A DNA stretch of 49,048 bases from the NCBI GenBank assembly GCA_919902735.1, contig CAKKRM010000092.1, positions 1 through 49,048 on the forward strand, written 5' to 3'. Source of the stretch: Anaerolineales bacterium. GTDB lineage: Bacteria; Chloroflexota; Anaerolineae; Anaerolineales; Villigracilaceae. The notes beneath the pieces were generated by a model. That model made no database searches, was not told the DNA's origin, and saw nothing but the letters and a program-made list of their open reading frames with translations. The first letter of the stretch is position 1. Each line of letters opens with the position of its first letter. A program made the translations under genes and the position numbers. Positions 1-8,728 of the stretch are shown here, piece by piece.

Positions 1-1812
1 GCCGACCCTATATGGGTCGTTTAATTTCCGCGCCAAAACCAAGCTTTCTTCAAGGTAAATGCTCGCCTGTTTTCGATGACCTGTATCATGTTCCATTTTT
101 CCCAGAGCAGATAGAACATCGGCAACATCTTCCTCGCGGAGCGTTGATCGAGCGAGCCGCAGTGCCAAAAGTAAATTCTCCCGTGCGTTTTTGTTGTCGC
201 CCAACCCGATTTGTATAAGGGAAAGTTCTTTAAGCAAATAAAAGTCCGCTTTATGATCGCCCAGTGCCTGCGCTGCCTCGCGCGCCTGCTGCAAGACAAT
301 GTTTCCCAGCGAAAACCATGCGCCATTGTACAATGTCGGATAGATTGCCCGAGCCGTTTCAAGGAGTGACCGATGTAGTTTTAATTGGCTGGCCTGGTCC
401 AGGGCGAAACGAACATTGGGAATTTCAGAATCCAGGGATCGGGTGAACATCCATTCTTTCCGAGCAGCCTGTCGGTACATCAGTAATGTCTTTTTCACCA
501 CATGGGCGATTCGGTGTGTGGCTTCCATTTTTTCGCGCGCATAATCCCGCAGTAAAGGATGCAAGCGCCAGCGGTCGGCGTGATTTTTCTGTACAAGGCT
601 TAACTTCTGTAAAAAAATTAGTTCCGTCTCGGCCATATCAAGAGTTATGTCGTTTAGGTAGGCTACCAAATCTGAACCAAAATCTTCGCCACTAAAAATT
701 CCCAACGTGGCGAATAGACTCTGTTGAGCGGAAGAAAGCCCAACATAGCTCACCTCAAATGAGGCGCGCACCCCCATATCATCACGTGTTAGTGCATCCA
801 GGTGCGCGTAGGATTTGTGCAAGTCATTAAGCAGGGTCGTGATTACATGTCCATTTGGGCTGGGCATGCTGCCTGCTAATCGCCCGGCAATGATAGTCAA
901 TGCCAGCGGGAGATACCCTAGCAAATCCGCAATTTCCCGAAAGGCGGTATGATGCGAATGGACAAAATCCTGCCCAAGGTAATGCTTGAAAAGCTGAATG
1001 GCATCATCAGAGGCAGCATCAAACGGCTCCAAAGCCACTTGCTTTCGTCCATCCAGTACAGAAAGATCGTAGCGTGTGGTTATGAGTACAGCATTGGAAC
1101 CAGTACTTGGTGGTAAGAGGGTACGTACCTGGGCGCTGCTCTCGGCGTTATCCAAAATGATGAGGGTACGCTTCTCGGCAAGTATGTTTCTTACTACGGA
1201 AGACCTGCTTGCCAAATCTTTGTATTGACTCACATCCCTGCCGTATGCTTCGGCAAATGTACCCAGGATGGAACGAGAGTCCGAAGCGCCCAAGTGTGCC
1301 CACAATACTCCATCGGGAAATTTTTCTCGAAGTTGATATGCCAGATGGGCCGCCAGTGAGGTTTTACCAACTCCGCCCATACCGCGAATACCGCAAATAG
1401 CCGGCCGGTCCTTATCAAGAAGCGCATCCTTGAGTTCTTCGAGCTCAATAGACCGCCCAACAAAAATTGGAATATCTGTGATGACTTGAAAGGGAGCGGG
1501 AGCTGGATCGGAATTAGAAGAATAATAAGAGCTTAGAATTTTGCGATCAACTGGGCTTGTCGTGTTGGAGTACAGGTCGGGCAAAGAAGGGTAACCGGCG
1601 CTGCGAAGCAATTTACTGGCTTCAGGCCCGGTAAGGTGCAGGGCCGCAGCGACTTTAACAATAGCCTGCCATTGATGGGGCTTGCGTATATAGCCGTTAA
1701 GCCAGTTCGCGATGGTTCTCTGCGGCACGCCGCAAAGGCTCGCCAGCCGGTTGACGCTGGTGTGTGTGCGTTGAAGGTGACTGCCCAATAAGTCCGCAAA
1801 GGGGGATGACAT
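1..1812 (-). CDS. STAND-family regulator (HTH, NB-ARC, TPR), C-terminus outside window
   Basis: The reading frame is open from an ATG at 1812 to the left edge, so at least 604 codons are present and the C-terminus is missing. A GGAAGAG Shine-Dalgarno lies just upstream of the ATG. Residues about 1-75 form a helix-turn-helix (VPQRTIANWLNG). Residues 144-151 are a Walker A motif (GMGGVGKT), followed by a Walker B-like TLIILDN, an ITTR motif and a GYLPLAL (GLPL) motif, which together identify an NB-ARC ATPase. The last visible 200 residues are helical pairs resembling TPR repeats. Such STAND proteins are ATP-dependent switches, in this architecture usually transcriptional regulators related to AfsR/SARP proteins. 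The ligand and targets are unknown. A fragment of the same 5' region recurs at 3117-3259. Confidence 0.85.
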   Translation of the reverse strand, partial: MSSPFADLLGSHLQRTHTSVNRLASLCGVPQRTIANWLNGYIRKPHQWQAIVKVAAALHLTGPEASKLLRSAGYPSLPDLYSNTTSPVDRKILSSYYSSNSDPAPAPFQVITDIPIFVGRSIELEELKDALLDKDRPAICGIRGMGGVGKTSLAAHLAYQLREKFPDGVLWAHLGASDSRSILGTFAEAYGRDVSQYKDLASRSSVVRNILAEKRTLIILDNAESSAQVRTLLPPSTGSNAVLITTRYDLSVLDGRKQVALEPFDAASDDAIQLFKHYLGQDFVHSHHTAFREIADLLGYLPLALTIIAGRLAGSMPSPNGHVITTLLNDLHKSYAHLDALTRDDMGVRASFEVSYVGLSSAQQSLFATLGIFSGEDFGSDLVAYLNDITLDMAETELIFLQKLSLVQKNHADRWRLHPLLRDYAREKMEATHRIAHVVKKTLLMYRQAARKEWMFTRSLDSEIPNVRFALDQASQLKLHRSLLETARAIYPTLYNGAWFSLGNIVLQQAREAAQALGDHKADFYLLKELSLIQIGLGDNKNARENLLLALRLARSTLREEDVADVLSALGKMEHDTGHRKQASIYLEESLVLARKLNDPYRVG

Positions 1813-1930
1813 GCTTCTCTTCCCACGTTCCAAAATTGGCTAAAAACGATACCAGATTTTTTGAGTATACAGCACTATTATTTGATTTGGATAATAATTC
1901 CTCCAAATATCTAATTTTAAGTAGAGCAAG
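1787..1930. repeat. Copy 1 of a duplicated regulator 5' end/promoter segment
   Basis: This stretch covers the first codons of the STAND gene and its upstream region. It is nearly identical to 3117-3259 on the same strand, with an offset of 1330 that shifts by one base in the AT-rich part. The longest identical run spans the SD region and the sequence ending in TTGAGTATAC. Confidence 0.85.
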
Positions 1931-2161
1931 ATGTTGGATGACTCGGAAAGTGTTTTTTTATATCCGAATCCGTTGCAGGAAATGAGCATTAACCACAAAG
2001 TATTCATAAAAGGGATTTCACCCCGAAGGCTTATCCTGAGCCTGTCGAAGGGATGAAAATACTATCCTGAGGTTGCCGCGCAGGACTCGTGGGATTCCAA
2101 GAATCCTTCGGGATGTTTTTGCCTATTTTCATATCAGAACACGGAGACTAAGGAGAATATC
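1931..2161. other. Intergenic region with a degenerate dispersed repeat
   Basis: No gene seen. Positions 2031-2055 hold a copy of the dispersed repeat of the form CCTGAGCCTGTCGAAGG. A related pair of CCTGAGG and ATCCTTCGGGAT segments follows up to about 2113. An AAGGAGAATATC SD for the next gene ends at 2161. Confidence 0.6.
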
Positions 2162-2926
2162 ATGAAAGTTCACCGCCCCATTTTGATGCTCATCGCCCTG
2201 GTGTTGTTCGTCAGTCTGGCATGTACGACCTTGCTTGGCACACCAGAAACAGAAACTTCTACGGAAACAAACCCGTTCCAAGTCGAAGCATTGCCAACTC
2301 AAACAAAGCAGGCGACAGAAGCCGTACCAACAGAAACTCCCCTTCCTCCCAATCCCTATTTCACCGAAGAATTCGATACCGACCCGCAATGGGATCTTGT
2401 GATCGTCCCAGATAATGCGAATAATAGCCAGACCCAATCCGATCCAAAAAGCGTCACAACCACTTTTTCAGACAGCCGCATGATATTCCATATCCCAGAA
2501 GACTGGCTTTCAGCCTTTTACACTTACACTGAAGAGACCTATAAGGATGTGCGCCTGGATATTGAGTTCGACAACCAGGGCGTGAATTCTCAGCAGGTCA
2601 GTCTGGTATGTCGCTCAGATGGTGATGACAAATCGTATGAATTGGAAGTGGGCAACGATGGAAAATGGGTCTTTAAAGTAAATAGGCGCCCGGTCAGCAA
2701 TGGCGCCTCGATTGCGATCAAGACAGGCAAGGGCATCAATCAATATACGATGTTCTGCATAGGGAATGAGATCTCATTCTTATTTAACGGAGTAGAGCCC
2801 AAGGGCAGTCCGTACGTAGATCGTCAAGCTGGTTTGGGTGCAGGCAATGTCGGTTTCGTCGTCACTGCCAAACGAGCAATCCCAGTCGATGTGCAAATAG
2901 ACTGGTTCCAAGTTTCTGAACCATAA
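2162..2926 (+). CDS. Secreted lipoprotein with concanavalin/LamG-like domain
   Basis: 254 residues, starting at an ATG behind AAGGAG. The N-terminus is a lipoprotein signal with lipobox FVSLAC; Cys21 would be lipidated. A Thr/Pro/Glu-rich linker (about residues 25-65) leads to a globular beta-rich region that starts YFTEEFDTDPQWD and ends DWFQVSEP, the pattern of LamG or DUF1080-type jelly-roll domains in which the protein 'fills' a carbohydrate-binding-like fold. No catalytic residues are evident. It lies first in a run of three plus-strand exported proteins but is separated from the next by a 350-bp gap. The function is unknown; carbohydrate or surface binding is an inference from fold resemblance only. 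Confidence 0.7.
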   Translation: MKVHRPILMLIALVLFVSLACTTLLGTPETETSTETNPFQVEALPTQTKQATEAVPTETPLPPNPYFTEEFDTDPQWDLVIVPDNANNSQTQSDPKSVTTTFSDSRMIFHIPEDWLSAFYTYTEETYKDVRLDIEFDNQGVNSQQVSLVCRSDGDDKSYELEVGNDGKWVFKVNRRPVSNGASIAIKTGKGINQYTMFCIGNEISFLFNGVEPKGSPYVDRQAGLGAGNVGFVVTAKRAIPVDVQIDWFQVSEP

Positions 2927-3116
2927 ACCAAAAGAAAATGTACTCGAGAAATCGAGGATATTCTCTTTTAGGTGATTGACGCTCATTTTACTTATGCCAC
3001 ATTCCTTTTTTAGCCACGAATGCTTCGACAGGCTCAGTACAAGTTTCACGGATTTACACGAATCTTATCCATCAAGCGTTAAACCTTTTGTGATTTCACA
3101 GCACTGCACCGAACGC
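2927..3116. other. Intergenic region with nested dispersed repeats
   Basis: No gene seen. An inverted copy of the CTGAGCCTGTCGAAG repeat (3023-3046) sits inside a longer repeat of the TTAGCCACGAA...CACGGATTTACACGAAT type, as if one repeat had inserted into another. Confidence 0.5.
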
Positions 3117-3259
3117 AATAAGTCCACAAAGGAAGATGACTTGCTTCTCTTCCCACGTTCCAAAATTGGCTAAAAACGATACCAGATTTTTTGAGTATAC
3201 AACACTATTATTTAATTTGATAATATTACTTTTGTATATCTGGTTTTAAGCAACGCATT
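3117..3259 (-). pseudogene. Fossil 5' end of a second STAND regulator gene
   Basis: Matches 1787-1930, including the first codons of the regulator on the minus strand, its SD and upstream AT-rich region. The start codon complement CAT at 1810-1812 reads CTT here (3140-3142), so the initiation codon is lost, and coding homology stops at about 3117. It reads as a remnant of a duplicated regulator gene, now directly upstream of the beta-helix gene at 3277. Confidence 0.7.
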
Positions 3260-3276
3260 TTCCAAGGAGAAAAGAT

Positions 3277-5394
3277 ATGTCCACTCGTCACTGGAAACGG
3301 TCCAAAGCGCCTGCAAGCCCAACTGCACGAAGTAAGGAGCGTTTCTTGCGCGTTTTCTACCATCTCACTTTACTAATTTTGTTGGCTGCGCTGACGTTCG
3401 GCGCTTTTGGGGTTTCACCAGCACGCGCAGCGACAACCTGGATCGTAACAAATCTAGCGGATGGGGCTGCGAGTCCCACAAATTGCCCTAATGCCATAAA
3501 TTGCAGATTGCGGGATGCGCTTGCCGCCGCTTCAACTGGAGATACGATAACCTTTGCCGGAAGCCTTTCCGCACAAACGATTTATCTTTCATCTACTCTA
3601 ACTCTTTCTCAGGACATAACAATTGACGGATCGTTATTGCTGGACAAGATAACGATAAGCGGTGATACAAACAACGATGGAACAGGGGATGTGCGCGTGT
3701 TTAGCATTGACAGTGGTGTGACTGCCACGCTGGATAGTCTCGTCATTACAAAAGGGAAATCCCCCGCTTTTGGCGGCGGAGGGATTCTGAACAACGGCAC
3801 TTTGACGATTCAAAACAGCACTATTTCGGACGGTAGCGCAACTGGCAATGGCGGTGGGGGAATTCTTAACTGGGGCGGCACCTTAACCGTATCAAATTCC
3901 AGCATCATAAATAATTCGATGGGCAGCGGCATTCTCAACTATAACGGTACGGCAACGATAACGGGCAGTACCTTTTCGGAGAATTCTGATACCTTTTATG
4001 GCGGCGGTTTGTGGAACGACGGTACGATGACTATATTAAATAGCGCCATTTCCAACAATACTTCTACTTCCGGTTCGGGTGGAGGAATATACAATAATGG
4101 CGGGGCGCTGACGATAACGAATAGTGTCATCTCCAATAATAGCGCGGGAAACCCTGGCGGCGGCATATACAATATTGGCGATTTGACAGTAACAAATACA
4201 ACCATCTCAGGAAATTCAGGCACAAACGGCGGAGGCATTAATACCACGGCAAGCGGCACGCTTGCCATTACAAACAGTACTTTCTCAGGCAATTCCGCCT
4301 CTCAATCTGGTGGCGGCGTTTACTCGCAAAGTAATGGCGCATCTATAACGAACAGCACCTTCTCCGGTAATTCCGCTCTGACAAAGGGCGGCGGTATCTA
4401 TAATCCCTTTGCCTATACATTGACCGTCACGAACAGCACCATTTCCGGAAACTCGGCCCCGGCGTCAAAAGGTGGCGGGTTGTACACTGAAGGCACATTG
4501 AATTACTCTAATACCATCATTGCCAACTCGGCTTCCGGGGGCGACTGTACAACAGGTGCTCTAGGCGCGATTGGGACCAATACCAATAACCTGGTGGAAG
4601 ATGGTTCCTGTTCTTCCACACGGAGCGGAGACCCTGCCTTGCAAGCACTTGCAAATAATGGCGGTCCTACCAATACCATGGCTTTATTACCAGGATCTCC
4701 TGCTGTTGACACAGGGGATGACGCCACATGCGCCGCCTCTCCTGTCAATAACCTGGATCAGCGCGGCGTTACTCGTCCGGTTGAGACGCATTGTGATATT
4801 GGGGCATATGAGGGAACTGTTCCAACTACCAGTGTCACGTTTAATTCTTCGCCGGCGCAGGATGGCTGGATTCTTGAGTCTTCCGAGACCAGCAATCAGG
4901 GTGGCACAATGAATCCCAGCTCAACCATCTTCCAGCTTGGAGATGATGCGTCTGATCGTCAGTATCGTGTAATCCTTTCCTTCAAAACGGCCAACCTTCC
5001 TGATAATGCTGTGATTACGTCAGCTGTCATCAAGATCAAGCAGAACGGGCCGCCAACCGGGAGCAATCCGTTCAATGTACTTGGGGGCTTGTTGGTGGAT
5101 ATTCGTAAACCATATTTTGGTTCTGCGGCTGGCCTGCAATTGGCAGATTTCAATGCTGGCGTCTCCAGCGCAAAAGTGGGCACATTCAATAAAACGCCCA
5201 CGAGCGGTTGGTATCGGGTATCCCTGACCGCCAATGGCCGCAATAACATCAATAAGACCAACCTGACGCAATTCCGTCTGTATTTCACCAAGGACGATAA
5301 CAATGATATGGGAGCGGACTATATGAAATTCTTGAGCGGAAACGCTCCTCTTGCCAATCGTCCGATTTTGGTTGTGACATATTATCTGCCTTAG
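3277..5394 (+). CDS. Secreted CSLREA/right-handed beta-helix surface protein
   Basis: 705 residues, starting at an ATG behind CAAGGAGAAAAG. An N-terminal signal peptide (hydrophobic about 28-48, cleavage near ARAA) precedes a CSLREA-like segment (TWIVTNLADG, then CRLRDALAAA). Residues about 130-430 are repeated beta-helix coils with GGGI(Y/L)N, NSTISGNS and NSTFSGNS motifs, the signature of polymorphic outer-membrane/parallel beta-helix proteins. A closing segment (NNGGPTNTMALLPGSPAVDTGD, DQRGVTR, CDIGAYEG) is the usual end of this family. The last 190 residues form a separate domain shared with the protein at 44891-46753. Probably cell-surface or extracellular; the ligand is unknown. Confidence 0.85.
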   Translation: MSTRHWKRSKAPASPTARSKERFLRVFYHLTLLILLAALTFGAFGVSPARAATTWIVTNLADGAASPTNCPNAINCRLRDALAAASTGDTITFAGSLSAQTIYLSSTLTLSQDITIDGSLLLDKITISGDTNNDGTGDVRVFSIDSGVTATLDSLVITKGKSPAFGGGGILNNGTLTIQNSTISDGSATGNGGGGILNWGGTLTVSNSSIINNSMGSGILNYNGTATITGSTFSENSDTFYGGGLWNDGTMTILNSAISNNTSTSGSGGGIYNNGGALTITNSVISNNSAGNPGGGIYNIGDLTVTNTTISGNSGTNGGGINTTASGTLAITNSTFSGNSASQSGGGVYSQSNGASITNSTFSGNSALTKGGGIYNPFAYTLTVTNSTISGNSAPASKGGGLYTEGTLNYSNTIIANSASGGDCTTGALGAIGTNTNNLVEDGSCSSTRSGDPALQALANNGGPTNTMALLPGSPAVDTGDDATCAASPVNNLDQRGVTRPVETHCDIGAYEGTVPTTSVTFNSSPAQDGWILESSETSNQGGTMNPSSTIFQLGDDASDRQYRVILSFKTANLPDNAVITSAVIKIKQNGPPTGSNPFNVLGGLLVDIRKPYFGSAAGLQLADFNAGVSSAKVGTFNKTPTSGWYRVSLTANGRNNINKTNLTQFRLYFTKDDNNDMGADYMKFLSGNAPLANRPILVVTYYLP

Positions 5395-5410
5395 CATAAG
5401 AGAGAGCACT

Positions 5411-7033
5411 ATGAATAATAAGATGAGATTCCTAATCGTCGCCATTTTATTTGCATCCATTGCATGTCAGGCGCTGACAGGGCCGTTTGCCACGGATGAT
5501 TCCATTTCCACAGCGACACCCGAAGAAATAACCCCGCAAGCGACCCCTACATTGGAGCCAATCACAGAGAAATCTTTGGCTGGGTTGATGATCTATAGCC
5601 CCGCGCTGGGTATTGCGCCGGGACCCTATATGGGTGACGTTCCCATAAAAGGGTTTGGCGTCATCAATAAAAACGGGAACCTGATTAAGATCACTGAAGC
5701 GGGGTTGTTCAAAGGGCACTCGCCTTCCGGTCCGTATATCGTCTTTCAGTTTTATGAGGCAAACTCTCCTGCGAATGACAGATTGCGCTCCTTTAACGTC
5801 AATACCGGCGAAACTGTCGAAATCGTTAATGAGCTTGAAGGCGAAAAAACACTGCTTGGCTGGCATTCTTCCTCCCCTTCGAAATTTATTTACGAGAACA
5901 ATCTTGAGTGGTATCTTTTCGAAGCGTATGGATATTTTGAGGGCAGGGAGATTATTCTGGCGGATGCGGAGACCGGGGAGGCAACCCTGCTCCTTGAGCA
6001 CACGTTTCAATCCGACCTGAGTCCGGATCGGACTCAACTGGCATATACTACGGGACAGATCATCGAAACCCCCGGCGAGCATATGCAGGAAGGGGCGGGG
6101 TGTTTTCAGCCGCACATTTACCGCATGGATGATTCCTCAAGCTCCGCATTTGATACAAGTCAATTATCTGAGGCGCCGTTATGCCTGGCCTATCCAAACT
6201 GGTCTCCCGACGGAGAAAGGATCGCATGGATTGGCTACTTTGTGGATGACACGTTTCGCGCAGTAGTATTCAATACCTCAGACGGCACAGGGACAATCCA
6301 TGGTGAAATGGAGGTGTACGCAAGCTCCCAATTTCGATCCGGCTGGAATATTGGCGAAACCATGTGGATCGATAACTCCACTTTTTGGACGAAAGATTAT
6401 GAATTAAACGTTGAAACTGGCGAGACAATACCGCCCAGGGAAAACCCCATCCCATTTGAGCGCCCTGTTAATCGCTATTTTTCTGATTTTGCAACCAGAC
6501 CAGATGGTTTACTTGTGGCAACTCTCGGAGAGTCTGACGGAAAGTTAACCCTGTCTAACGCTCAGGGAAATCAATTGGCTGTTTATTCGTTGGATCAGCT
6601 TTATCAGGGCGAAAGGAATGATTATGGGTTTGACCAGACAGAACTTATGACCACCTATATCACTGGCTGGCTGCCCTTCGCGCCGGAAGCGGGGATTGAA
6701 GGCGTCGTTCAAGCACACGTGCCAACAGTGGATAATTTTGCCTGTGCCAACGCCCCGCATCCTCGTGTTTCAGTAGGAGACACTGCCCGCATCACTTTTA
6801 CAGATGGTACATCCACATTTTTGCGTTCCCAACCCGAAGGTGGAGATAATGTCGTTGACAAATTACCAGAAGGGACTGAATTCGAAATTATCGGCGGGCC
6901 AATCTGTTACCCACGACCGGGACGCAATGATGCTTATGTGTACTGGGAGATCCGTGTGCCATCAAGGAACAATAGAACAGGATGGGTGGCGGAAGGAGAT
7001 GCTGATGGCTACTACATTGAGCCATTACCTTGA
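5411..7033 (+). CDS. Lipoprotein with beta-propeller-like repeats and C-terminal SH3-like domain
   Basis: 540 residues. The signal ends in lipobox FASIAC (Cys19), followed by a Thr/Pro-rich linker. The middle contains TolB/WD40-like blade motifs (LSPDRTQLAYTTG, WSPDGERIAWIG), so a beta-propeller is likely. The last 85 residues (SVGDTARITFTDG, TFLRSQP, GWVAEGDADGYYIEPLP) look like a bacterial SH3 domain, often used for binding cell wall or polymer. The start lies 16 bases after the preceding stop, behind AAGAGAGAG, so it is probably cotranscribed with the beta-helix protein. Function unknown. Confidence 0.7.
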   Translation: MNNKMRFLIVAILFASIACQALTGPFATDDSISTATPEEITPQATPTLEPITEKSLAGLMIYSPALGIAPGPYMGDVPIKGFGVINKNGNLIKITEAGLFKGHSPSGPYIVFQFYEANSPANDRLRSFNVNTGETVEIVNELEGEKTLLGWHSSSPSKFIYENNLEWYLFEAYGYFEGREIILADAETGEATLLLEHTFQSDLSPDRTQLAYTTGQIIETPGEHMQEGAGCFQPHIYRMDDSSSSAFDTSQLSEAPLCLAYPNWSPDGERIAWIGYFVDDTFRAVVFNTSDGTGTIHGEMEVYASSQFRSGWNIGETMWIDNSTFWTKDYELNVETGETIPPRENPIPFERPVNRYFSDFATRPDGLLVATLGESDGKLTLSNAQGNQLAVYSLDQLYQGERNDYGFDQTELMTTYITGWLPFAPEAGIEGVVQAHVPTVDNFACANAPHPRVSVGDTARITFTDGTSTFLRSQPEGGDNVVDKLPEGTEFEIIGGPICYPRPGRNDAYVYWEIRVPSRNNRTGWVAEGDADGYYIEPLP

Positions 7034-7112
7034 TCATAATTTAATAATGACCACATCCCAAATAATTCGATCAGGGTATGGTCATCTCTCGTCTACTTAG
7101 CATCCACAAACC

Positions 7113-7143
7113 AGTGACGGTCACTTCGCGGGTGACCGTCACT
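7113..7143. terminator. Hairpin between convergent genes
   Basis: Arms AGTGACGGTCAC (7113-7124) and GTGACCGTCACT (7132-7143) pair perfectly over 12 bp with a 7-nt loop. It sits between the convergent genes ending at 7033 and 7189. There is no clear T-tract. The arm sequence resembles the dispersed GTAGGTCACGT-type repeats at 10161 and 19182. Confidence 0.55.
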
Positions 7144-7188
7144 TGCACTCCCATTTTACAGCAAATATTTATACAAGAGACCTGATAT

Positions 7189-8724
7189 TTACCTGCTTTC
7201 ATCAAACGCATACTTCACTTTAAACAGATTCCGCACAGTGGACACATAGGCAATTCCCTGTTCCACATCCAGTGCAATCGTGCGGATCCACGGGCCGATG
7301 TAAAAACTGGCGACAGGCTCGAAGGTATTTAAGTCGATCACTTGCACGCGGTTGTTGATGAAGTTGCCAACCAGCAATAAATTTCTTTGGGAATCAATCG
7401 TCAACGTGCGGCCGCCGAAGCTGGTGTTGACCTTGCCTTTGAATTCCAGCGTCTCCGCATCGTAGCGCAGGATGGCTCCTTCCAATGGCGATGCCACCAG
7501 CGCTTCGGATGCGCCAGGCCAGAAAATCAACCTGTCTGTGCGCGGGCTGGTTTCCATACGTTGCACGATTTCATGCGAATCCATATCCCACGAGATCAAG
7601 TACGTGTCTCGAAACGAATTGAAATACAAAATATTTTTTTCAGAATGAAAGGTGACGTTGGTTGGAATCAACGGCAACGGCATGGATGCGATGGTTTCGC
7701 CGCTCGCGTGGTCGATCATCACGAAGGGCGTACCAGTTTCCAGGTCCGCTTCAGAGGCGATGGTAATGGCGTTGGTTCCGCCGTGCCAGTTCACCCACAC
7801 GTCGCCCGGTGAAATATTCGTAACAGGTACGGAGCGGAAGGTTTCCAGAGTCACTGCGTCGATGTAATCCAATTGTTTCGCGTCAGCCTCGTAGGCGTAG
7901 ATTTCCTGCCGCTCGGGGTTGAATGCAAAGCTCTGCGTTTTTCCAATATCGGTCTTCGACCTGCGCGGCGGCACGTCAAGATTTTCCGTGTCAAAGGCCA
8001 GCAGAAAATTCGTCCCGCGCCCAACCGCATAAAGCAGGTTGTGCGCGGGGTTGAATTCGATCCAGTTGTAATCCCCTTCCGCAAATTTTTCCACCGCTGG
8101 GCTGGCGTGCAGTGTTTCACCCAGCGTAAGAACTCTCTGGTTGTCATAAGGCGTCAGCAAAAAAATCCAGAAGAGCGGGGCAATGACTACGCCGCTTAAC
8201 CACGACCATTTTTTGATGGAAGCGCCCGACCGCATTTTTTCCGCAGGCATCAACCAGAAAACATATGCCTGCGATAAAAACGCCTCGCTCAACCCGACGC
8301 CTGCCACGAAAACAAGATTCATGATCCTGCCCCTGGGAATCCACTTCTCTGGCAGGGTGTTGACCGCCAGAATTAAAACCACGATGGAAGTTTTCAGCAA
8401 AGCCGCGAATGCAAGCAATAAAAATGCAAATGAAAAATAAACAATAATGAACGCGCCGAAAAGTGAAAGAATGTAACTCCAAAGCTCGGAGGTTATCCAT
8501 TTTTTTGCCAGCCAAATTCCCAGCCCCAGAGCGGCCACGCAGGCAAGATACAGCATGAGCCTCGTCCCAAACGTGCTCGCCGAATAAACCGCAAAATCCA
8601 TCGCCGCTCCCAGCCCATATTTTTCCTCGATGAAAGCGGCAATCGGAAAACGGAATAAATACACGCCTGCCGCAAAAATCGGCAGGCGTAGAAGCGCCCA
8701 AATAATCAGACCTGTTTTTTTCAT
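7189..8724 (-). CDS. Multi-pass membrane protein with YncE-like beta-propeller
   Basis: 511 residues from the ATG at 8724; a TTG at 8742 in frame is also possible but would overlap the amidase. About the first 185 residues contain five or so hydrophobic segments (starting LIIWALLRLPIFAAGVYLF). The rest has seven-bladed-propeller-like repeats with motifs such as LLYAVGRGTNFLLAFD, LLVGNFINNRVQVIDL and GIAYVSTVRNLFKV, typical of YncE/NHL-like proteins. The propeller would face outside, anchored by the membrane part. It follows the amidase by only 4 bases, so the two are probably cotranscribed. No enzymatic motif is visible. Confidence 0.65.
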   Translation of the reverse strand: MKKTGLIIWALLRLPIFAAGVYLFRFPIAAFIEEKYGLGAAMDFAVYSASTFGTRLMLYLACVAALGLGIWLAKKWITSELWSYILSLFGAFIIVYFSFAFLLLAFAALLKTSIVVLILAVNTLPEKWIPRGRIMNLVFVAGVGLSEAFLSQAYVFWLMPAEKMRSGASIKKWSWLSGVVIAPLFWIFLLTPYDNQRVLTLGETLHASPAVEKFAEGDYNWIEFNPAHNLLYAVGRGTNFLLAFDTENLDVPPRRSKTDIGKTQSFAFNPERQEIYAYEADAKQLDYIDAVTLETFRSVPVTNISPGDVWVNWHGGTNAITIASEADLETGTPFVMIDHASGETIASMPLPLIPTNVTFHSEKNILYFNSFRDTYLISWDMDSHEIVQRMETSPRTDRLIFWPGASEALVASPLEGAILRYDAETLEFKGKVNTSFGGRTLTIDSQRNLLLVGNFINNRVQVIDLNTFEPVASFYIGPWIRTIALDVEQGIAYVSTVRNLFKVKYAFDESR

Positions 8725-8728
8725 AAAT

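Noticed and set aside
2927-3116. Small coding genes at 2976-3173 and 2780-3049
   Set aside because: They lie in dispersed repeats, have no SD, and overlap the lipoprotein 3' end.
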